From Bordetella parapertussis (GTDB lineage: Bacteria; Pseudomonadota; Gammaproteobacteria; Burkholderiales; Burkholderiaceae_C), in the NCBI GenBank assembly GCA_945900695.1, contig CAMDJU010000058.1, positions 1 to 11,885 on the forward strand: 11,885 bases of DNA, read 5' to 3'. A program made the translations under genes and the position numbers. This document shows, piece after piece, positions 6,866 through 11,885 of this stretch. Numbering within the stretch: the stretch's first letter is position 1; the number at the start of each line of letters is the position of its first letter. The notes under the pieces were generated by a model that was given only the letters and a program-made list of their open reading frames with translations, was not told the DNA's origin and searched no databases.

Positions 6866-7103
6866 ACCCCTTCACTTAACGACGGAATGCGCGAAGGGTA
6901 GAGCCCATTGATCATCCATTGACACCCTTGCTATGGCGAAGCAACCCAAGCCGACCATGACGTGCACAAAACGCCAATGGATGAACTGAAAGCACCCTGA
7001 GCTGCACTGATCGCGCCATCGTGATCGCAATTTGGTTGGCGAATCTCCACATGCAAATATACTTAACCTCATCGGCTTCCAGCTTTATCTTTTTTTTGCA
7101 AAC

Positions 7104-7748
7104 ATGAAAATATTGCAAGGCGATTATTCACCACTGGGTCATTCCCAATGGGCCTATATTGAAAAACAGAGCATTGAAGAGTTCACTGCGACCGATTGGG
7201 ACATGCTTGAAATCCAACGAAAAAAATACATCGCGCAAGCTAAAACAGAGCACCTGATTCGCTTGCTAACGGTTAGCGCTGACGACGCTTCATTTGGTTA
7301 CCGCGTCAATATGTACAGGCATGCGCTTCAGTCTGCAACCATGGCTTTGCGTGACGGCTTGTCCCAAGAGGATGTGGTGGTGGCCCTCTTTCATGACGTT
7401 GGTTACATCACCTCCTATAGCAACCATGGTGAATTTGCTTCTGTGCTTTTAGGCCCGCATATTTCCGAACGCAACCATTGGATGCTGCGCAACCATGCCG
7501 TATTTCAAAATTTTCATGCGCATCATTTAGCTGGCATTGATCGGCATGAACGTGAAATGTGGCGCGGCCACCCTTACTTTGATTGGACCGCTGAGTTTGT
7601 CAAAGTCTATGACCAATCCACCTGCGACCCGGCTTACCTTTGCGAACCCATCGAAACTTTTATCCCCATGGTTGAAGCATTGCTGGCTTGCGTGGCGCCC
7701 CCTCCATCCATGGACAAAGGCCATACCGTGAAAGCCAAACCAGAATAA
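7104..7748 (+). CDS. HD-domain protein of the COG4341/PhnZ-like type, putative diiron oxygenase or phosphohydrolase
   Basis: From the ATG at 7104 this gives 214 residues. The frame can extend to a TTG at 7032, but that 24-residue lead is hydrophobic and unlike family members, so the ATG is preferred although neither start has a good ribosome site. Numbered from the ATG, the likely metal ligands are H73 (YRHALQSA), H97-D98 (ALFHDVG), H108 (NHGEF), H131 (RNHAVF) and D170 (VYDQ). This H...HD...H...H...D pattern is that of diiron HD proteins, and the 24-residue first interval equals that of the phosphonate oxygenase PhnZ. Downstream HPYFDWTAEFVKVYDQ and CDPAY match what I recall of COG4341. Family members are often labelled phosphohydrolases; PhnZ, TmpB and inositol oxygenase show that the fold also does mixed-valent diiron oxygenation. 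No phosphonate genes are nearby. It sits between two Bug binding proteins, suggesting a catabolic role. Confidence 0.75.
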   Translation: MKILQGDYSPLGHSQWAYIEKQSIEEFTATDWDMLEIQRKKYIAQAKTEHLIRLLTVSADDASFGYRVNMYRHALQSATMALRDGLSQEDVVVALFHDVGYITSYSNHGEFASVLLGPHISERNHWMLRNHAVFQNFHAHHLAGIDRHEREMWRGHPYFDWTAEFVKVYDQSTCDPAYLCEPIETFIPMVEALLACVAPPPSMDKGHTVKAKPE

Positions 7749-7888
7749 AGACTGCCCAACGACGACATGCTTGGTGTGGAAGTGGAAACGCGCGGTTCTA
7801 TACATCGACAGGGCCGCCTTTTTCATCCATACACCTTCAAGTAGCATAGACGCCAGATGTACATTTGCACCTCAATTAGGAGACTTCG

Positions 7889-8857
7889 ATGAAAACATCC
7901 CTTCGTTCTTTTGCCAGCCTGCTTGCCTCAGGTTGCTTCACATTGGCGTCATTGGGCGTCCATGCCCAAGATTACCCCGTCAAGTCCATCACGATTGTGG
8001 TGGGCTACTCCGCTGGCGGTGGGGTTGACCAAATGGCTCGAATCTTGGCTGAAAAATTGCCCGCCGGGCTGGGCCAATCGGTGGTAGTGGAAAACAAGCC
8101 TGGTGTGGCCTCCATCATCGGCGCTTCTTATGTTGCTAAGGCCAAACCGGATGGTTATACATTGCTCATGGGCGCACCCGGACCGATTGTTTTCAACCAT
8201 GTACTCAACGCCAAGCTGCCCTACGGACCCAATGATTTGGCACCGATTGCTTTGTTTGGCGATTCACCCTTGATGATCTTGGTCAATGCCAACAACCCAG
8301 CGAAAAATGTCGCTGAACTGGTGGCTGCATCCAAGCTAAACCCCAACCTCTCCAACTATGCCGCACCTTCATCTTCGTTCCAACTGATTAACGAGTTATT
8401 CAAAAGCAAGACAGGTGCGCGCTTCACTTACATCCCCTACAAAAGCACCACTGAGGGCATTTCTGCGGTGATCGCTGGGGACGTCACCATGGTGATGGCT
8501 GACGTGGGGCCGGCAACCACATTCCTGCAAAGCGGGCGAGTCAAAGCTTTGGCTGTGACCTCCACCGAACGCTTAAAAGATCACCCTAGCGTTCCAACCC
8601 TTCAAGAACTGGGCGTGGACATGAAAGCCTCTCTTTGGTACGGTCTGCTGGCCCCGGCAGGAACACCAGCACCCATCATCAAGCGTTTGAATGAAGAGGT
8701 CGTGCGCGTCATGGCCATGCCGGAAGTTCAAAAATCCCTGACAAGCAAGTCGGTCGTCACACTGACCAGCAAACCAGAAGAGTTTGCCAAGTTGATTTCC
8801 GCCGAAATTCAAATGTGGAAAAAGGTGGCTGAGGACAACAACATCAAGCCCAACTGA
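7889..8857 (+). CDS. Bug/TctC-family tripartite tricarboxylate transporter substrate-binding protein
   Basis: A second Bug/TctC periplasmic receptor, 322 residues. The Sec signal peptide is clear: basic start MKTSLRSF, hydrophobic core to about residue 24, likely cleavage after VHA before QDYPVKSIT. The pocket loop GYSAGGGVDQMARILAEKL (38-56) has the family Gly run plus Asp; PDGYTLLMG, LPYGPNDLAPIALF and HPSVPTLQELGV follow in the expected order. The mid-region NLSNYAAPSSSFQLINELFK replaces the glycine-rich GSGGSGTGNH stretch of the protein at 5867, so the two receptors should bind different ligands. AGGAG lies 6 nt before the ATG. It follows the HD gene after 140 nt and is closed by an intrinsic terminator at 8976. 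No permease gene is adjacent. Family certain; ligand unknown. Confidence 0.93.
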   Translation: MKTSLRSFASLLASGCFTLASLGVHAQDYPVKSITIVVGYSAGGGVDQMARILAEKLPAGLGQSVVVENKPGVASIIGASYVAKAKPDGYTLLMGAPGPIVFNHVLNAKLPYGPNDLAPIALFGDSPLMILVNANNPAKNVAELVAASKLNPNLSNYAAPSSSFQLINELFKSKTGARFTYIPYKSTTEGISAVIAGDVTMVMADVGPATTFLQSGRVKALAVTSTERLKDHPSVPTLQELGVDMKASLWYGLLAPAGTPAPIIKRLNEEVVRVMAMPEVQKSLTSKSVVTLTSKPEEFAKLISAEIQMWKKVAEDNNIKPN

Positions 8858-9186
8858 ACGATCAAAGAAACTTATCGGGACCGATGCGCAAAACTGGTCA
8901 GTTGCACACCACCTTTGCAGCCGTGGGCTGAGCCCCTGGCGCCGCACTGGCGCCCAAGCCTCGAACCCTGCTATGGCCCTGGATGCACAGTCCAGGGCTT
9001 TTTCTTTGGCTGATGCATGCCGCCATGACAAGAGGGGTTTGTCCATGGCGCTTCACATCTGATATTGAGATGCCGAAGGGTTGAAGCCAATCGCACTCCA
9101 TTTTTCTCACATTTGTTGGCTCATGAAAGACTAAAATGCTTTTTTATCAAATGGTTCAGGGTCAGTAGACCCATGGAGAACTGCCA
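8858..9186. other. Intergenic region without a gene
   Basis: This 329-nt gap holds the intrinsic terminator of the upstream binding-protein gene (8976-9006) and the leader of the cyclase gene. TAAAAT at 9132-9137 could be a -10 hexamer, but no convincing -35 stands at the right distance. Short GGCGCC repeats occur at about 8938-8955. I see no credible small ORF or RNA gene. Confidence 0.6.
8976..9006 (+). terminator. Rho-independent terminator
   Basis: A perfect 8-bp GC-rich stem, GCCCTGGA (8976-8983) with TCCAGGGC (8991-8998), encloses a 7-nt loop and is followed directly by TTTTTCTT. This is a strong intrinsic terminator for the Bug/TctC gene ending at 8857, and possibly for the whole 5867-8857 transcript. 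It separates that block from the cyclase gene. Confidence 0.85.
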
Positions 9187-10278
9187 ATGTCCGACCTAAA
9201 GCCCAGAAGAAAAATGGCTGTGATTCTCGCTTCCGATATGGTCGGCTTTAGCAAGGCCATGGGCGACGATGAAACTGCAACGCTCAAAAAGTTAAAAGAA
9301 TCCCGAGCCTTCATTGATAAATCAATTGCTTCGCATTACGGCCGTATTTTTAATACATCTGGAGATTCTGTGATTGCTGAATTCAGCAGCCCGGTTGATG
9401 CTGTCACAGCTGCCATTGAATTTCAAAAACTTTTGAAACAAAGAAACTCTGTCAATAAAGTTGAACATCAAGCTCTCTTTAGAGTGGGTATCAATCTGGG
9501 TGATGTCATCGTGCAAGGCAATGACTTGATGGGAGAGGGCATCAATATTGCTGCCCGATTGGAATCCATCGGGATACCTGGCGGCATTTGCATATCCAAT
9601 AATGTCCACGCTGAGGTCCGTAAGCGGTTTGATAGCGTTGGCTTTTACTCTCGAGGCCTTCAATCACTCAAAAACATTGAAGATCCCATTGAGGTTTTTG
9701 ACATCAGTTTAGATAAGTCGCCGATCAAGTACGAGGCTCCCAAACCAAGCCATTCACCCGCGACCCAAAGCGCACCACCAACCTCATCTGCCACCCCAGA
9801 GGTCACCAAAGAGATGAGAGGCATCATGCTCCAAGCATTGCAAGGCGATTTAGCTGCCTGTTACCAGTTGGGCTACATCTACGAAAATGGGGAAGGCGTT
9901 GCCACGAACGAGGCAGAAGCGGTTCGCTGGTACACCAAGGCGGCTACGAATGGCAGCCCAGAGTCTCAATTTAACTTGGCAATGATGATGGAACAAGGGC
10001 GTGGATGCCCGGTCAATTTGCGCAAAGCTTTTTTTTGGTACGAGAAAGCAGCCAACCAGGGCGACATAGAGGCCCAATTTAATTTGGGTGTTTGCCTCAC
10101 TGCAGGAAAAGGCTGTGATGTGGACATCGTCCAAGCACACATGTGGTTTTCTTTAGCGGCCCGAAAGGGTGACTCGGACAGTATTTCCAATAGGGATATT
10201 TTGTTAAAACGACTCAAGCCAGAGCAAGTCACAGAATCCAAAAAGTTGGTGTCAGATTGGATTGCTCAAAACACCTGA
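9187..10278 (+). CDS. Class III nucleotide cyclase fused to Sel1 repeats
   Basis: This 363-residue protein joins a class III cyclase domain (about 8-175) through a Pro/Ser/Thr-rich linker (about 180-205) to three Sel1 repeats (about 221-330). Both metal aspartates are present: D17 (ASDMVGFS) and D60 (NTSGDSVIAEFS). The transition-state pair is N120 and R124 (NIAARLES). The lysine that contacts adenine in many cyclases is N56 here, and E117 stands near the second base-specificity site, so ATP versus GTP preference is uncertain; Asn at this site is seen in related bacterial cyclases. Sel1 repeats (YQLGYIYENGEGV, FNLAMMMEQGRGC, FNLGVCLTAGKGC) form alpha solenoids that bind protein partners. There is no membrane segment or sensor domain, so it should be cytoplasmic and controlled through its repeats. 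GGAG lies 8-9 nt before the ATG. The CBS gene follows after 157 nt on the same strand. Confidence 0.88.
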   Translation: MSDLKPRRKMAVILASDMVGFSKAMGDDETATLKKLKESRAFIDKSIASHYGRIFNTSGDSVIAEFSSPVDAVTAAIEFQKLLKQRNSVNKVEHQALFRVGINLGDVIVQGNDLMGEGINIAARLESIGIPGGICISNNVHAEVRKRFDSVGFYSRGLQSLKNIEDPIEVFDISLDKSPIKYEAPKPSHSPATQSAPPTSSATPEVTKEMRGIMLQALQGDLAACYQLGYIYENGEGVATNEAEAVRWYTKAATNGSPESQFNLAMMMEQGRGCPVNLRKAFFWYEKAANQGDIEAQFNLGVCLTAGKGCDVDIVQAHMWFSLAARKGDSDSISNRDILLKRLKPEQVTESKKLVSDWIAQNT

Positions 10279-10405
10279 TTCAGTTTTGAAATGGGTATGG
10301 CCCTGATCCCCGCCACCCAGATTGATGGGGCAATGTCCGTGTGTTCTTCATGCCATGGCCACTTGATGAACATTTTTATGATTTTTTCAGTGATATGCTG
10401 CTGTA

Positions 10406-10421
10406 AAATTTTTTAAAATTT
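10406..10421. repeat. AT-only inverted repeat before the CBS gene
   Basis: AAATTTT (10406-10412) and AAAATTT (10415-10421) are perfect inverted arms around TT, directly before the AAGGG ribosome site (10422-10426) of the CBS gene. TAAAAT at 10404-10409 could serve as a -10. The repeat could be a regulator site or simply low-complexity promoter DNA. Confidence 0.25.
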
Positions 10422-10435
10422 AAGGGTTAATTTTC

Positions 10436-10873
10436 ATGGCGACAGTCAAACACATCATCGATCAAAAAACAAACATCATCTTCTCGGTGCGAAGCACAGA
10501 CACCGTTGAAGATGTTCTGAAAATCATGCGTGATTTCCGCGTCAGGGCGGTATTGGTCATTGATGATGGTTCATTGATGGGGATCGTTTCACAGGGTGAT
10601 TGCGCCATCAAGGTATTGCTGCCGCACAACAATCCCTCACAAGTGGTGGTCTCAAAGATCATGACACCTAACCCACTCACAGTGTCACTCTCAAACTCCT
10701 TAGAAGAGTGCATGGCCATCATGGTTCACAAGCACATCAGACATTTACCGGTACTTGAAAACAGTAAAGTGATTGGCGTCATTTCTGTGGGTGACCTGGT
10801 CAAAAACATCATTGAACAACAGGGCAATCAAATCAAGTTTCTTGAAACTTATATCAAAGGGCATGGTGCTTGA
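10436..10873 (+). CDS. Tandem CBS-domain protein
   Basis: This 145-residue protein consists almost only of two CBS domains, at about residues 8-62 and 76-128. The first has the run VRAVLVIDDGSLMGIVSQGD (36-55); the second has the classic IMTPNPLTVS start (75-84) and HIRHLPVLENSKVIGVISVG (100-119). Each ends in the family G-(I/V)-(I/V)-S-x-G-D motif, which often forms the adenosine-ligand pocket. Such stand-alone pairs (Bateman modules) bind AMP, ATP, SAM or NAD and regulate partner proteins. The C-terminal helix IKFLETYIKG is common in this single-module group. The start is ATG with AAGGG 9 nt upstream. It follows the cyclase gene in the same direction; a link through adenine nucleotides is possible but not shown. 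The target is unknown. I see no clear terminator in 10874-11069. Confidence 0.9.
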   Translation: MATVKHIIDQKTNIIFSVRSTDTVEDVLKIMRDFRVRAVLVIDDGSLMGIVSQGDCAIKVLLPHNNPSQVVVSKIMTPNPLTVSLSNSLEECMAIMVHKHIRHLPVLENSKVIGVISVGDLVKNIIEQQGNQIKFLETYIKGHGA

Positions 10874-11069
10874 CCGCATGGGGGTGACGGTCAGCGTGTC
10901 ATGTAGATTGGCCAGCCATCTGTTCATTCATCATGCCACTCCTCAGTTTCATCATCGCATTCCGATTTGTCTACCTGAAGGGTGAGCTTACGCTGCAGTC
11001 AAGCCGCCACCAACCAGCACAACCTTGAACTGGCATATAAAAAACGCCAGCGGTCTTACCACAACCGAT

Positions 11070-11885
11070 TTATGGAACCGTTCCGCCCAAGTATTTGTTG
11101 GTGCCGAAAGTGGTTTTGGCCCGAAAGTACGGAACCGTGGTGACCTTGCCAATGTAGGCGCCTTTCATCAAGACGTACATGGTGGTTGGATAGGGGGATA
11201 CCGCCGATTGCCCCACCGGCGTGTGGTTGCTCACCGTGTGGGCGTGGTAGTGGTAACCCATGCCGTCGTGGTTGTGGGCCCCAAACTCATCCAAGCTGGT
11301 GGTGTACCCCAGCATGGCGGCATCTGAAGAACCTCGGTATTTGCCAAACAAGGCAATGCCGTCGTAGCCAAAGCCGATCAAGGGGGGATGGGTCTTGTTC
11401 AAATAATCACTGTCGTTGTACAGCGCCAAACCAAAGCCCGATTGATAGCCATCGCTGTGGCAATGGGGGCCACCACCGCCTTGCCCCACGTGGCAGCCAC
11501 TGGCCGACAACTCGCCGGCCAAATGCGATGGCACCAAGGTATTGTTATAGGCCGGGAACATGACCGAGCCGTCGATCAAAATGCCGTTGTCGGCTTCGTC
11601 GGCATAGGTGTAGACATTGGCGGCCAAAGAAGATCCCGTCCACAGGTTTTGGGTGATGACCGAGGCATTGTCAGTCACCGCACTGACCTGGCCGTAGTCG
11701 CGCATGGGGATCATTTGCACATAGTTTTCCAGGTTAGAGAACCGCGTGACTTTGGAGTCGGGGTATGAGCCGGAGCCCAAAGCCGGTGGGTGCGGCACAT
11801 CCACCAAGCCGTTGGGCGAGGCCTGGTTGCCGTAGCTCACCACCACCATGAAGGGGTGGTAGACATTGCTGCTGTCTTTTTCGTT
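11070..11885 (-). CDS. YHYH-domain protein, 5' end outside the window
   Basis: The frame is open to the right edge, with 12 more codons upstream of the ATG at 11849 (NEKDSSNVYHPF), so the visible 271 residues lack the true N-terminus, probably including a signal peptide. The YHYH-family core (PF14240) is recognisable: LIDGSVMFPAYNN, then a His/Cys/Gly-rich stretch CHVGQGGGGPHCHSDG, then IGFGYDGIALFGKYRG and the name-giving HNHDGMGYHYHAH (YHYH at 11244-11255). The density of His, Asp and Cys suggests metal binding, but no activity is established that I know of. The protein is likely exported or surface-exposed, from its Tyr/Asn/Gly/Ser-rich composition. GC content appears higher than in the left part of the window. 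It is convergent with the CBS gene. Family call good; function unknown. Confidence 0.8.
   Translation of the reverse strand, partial: NEKDSSNVYHPFMVVVSYGNQASPNGLVDVPHPPALGSGSYPDSKVTRFSNLENYVQMIPMRDYGQVSAVTDNASVITQNLWTGSSLAANVYTYADEADNGILIDGSVMFPAYNNTLVPSHLAGELSASGCHVGQGGGGPHCHSDGYQSGFGLALYNDSDYLNKTHPPLIGFGYDGIALFGKYRGSSDAAMLGYTTSLDEFGAHNHDGMGYHYHAHTVSNHTPVGQSAVSPYPTTMYVLMKGAYIGKVTTVPYFRAKTTFGTNKYLGGTVP

Noticed and set aside
6868..6898. Inverted repeat CCCTTC/GAAGGG after the first Bug gene as a terminator
   Set aside because: The arms are 19 nt apart and no T run follows, so intrinsic termination is not supported.
7104..7748. Naming the HD protein phnZ
   Set aside because: Ligand pattern agrees, but the substrate-contact positions differ and no phosphonate genes accompany it.
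11030..11069. Terminator for the YHYH gene (CTGGC/GCCAG arms near 11033-11053)
   Set aside because: The T run lies inside the loop rather than after the stem, and the alternative stem is short with a wobble pair.

Overview
The window reads as chromosomal DNA of a betaproteobacterium, most likely Burkholderiales (Comamonadaceae-like, probably freshwater). The basis is two Bug/TctC-type periplasmic binding proteins without permease genes beside them (a paralogous group greatly expanded in this order), a membrane-anchored TAXI-type binding protein, moderate GC content with AT-rich intergenic stretches, and use of GTG and TTG starts. This placement is inferred from gene content; no rRNA or other taxonomic marker is present. 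No tRNA, rRNA, insertion sequence or CRISPR array was seen.

Layout. Positions 117-2254 hold a TAXI solute-binding protein with two membrane segments, a CvpA-family membrane protein, and a convergent small single-TM ORF of about 51 codons with its own promoter-like sequence. Positions 2372-5666 (minus strand) hold a three-gene catabolic set transcribed in the order FAD-dependent oxidoreductase, EthD-fold protein, two-domain VOC protein with a complete extradiol-dioxygenase active-site set. Diverging from it across a 200-bp region with a 7+3+7 dyad is a Bug/TctC binding protein with a GTG start (5867-6865). Downstream on the same strand are a COG4341-type HD-domain protein with the full diiron ligand pattern of PhnZ-like oxygenases (7104-7748) and a second Bug/TctC binding protein (7889-8857), closed by a strong intrinsic terminator (8976-9006). 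Positions 9187-10873 carry a class III adenylate/guanylate cyclase fused to Sel1 repeats, then a two-CBS-domain protein. At the right edge a minus-strand YHYH-family protein runs out of the window.

How the genes may work together. The 2372-8857 block looks like an uptake-and-degradation locus for an unidentified small organic acid or cyclic compound. The binding proteins would capture the substrate in the periplasm, with a TctAB-type permease encoded elsewhere. The FAD enzyme would dehydrogenate or reduce it, the VOC dioxygenase could cleave a catechol-like product, and the HD protein could perform another iron-dependent oxidation. The substrate cannot be read from the sequence. The flanking genes (cyclase-Sel1, CBS, CvpA, YHYH) look like ordinary chromosomal neighbours with no obvious tie to the catabolic block.
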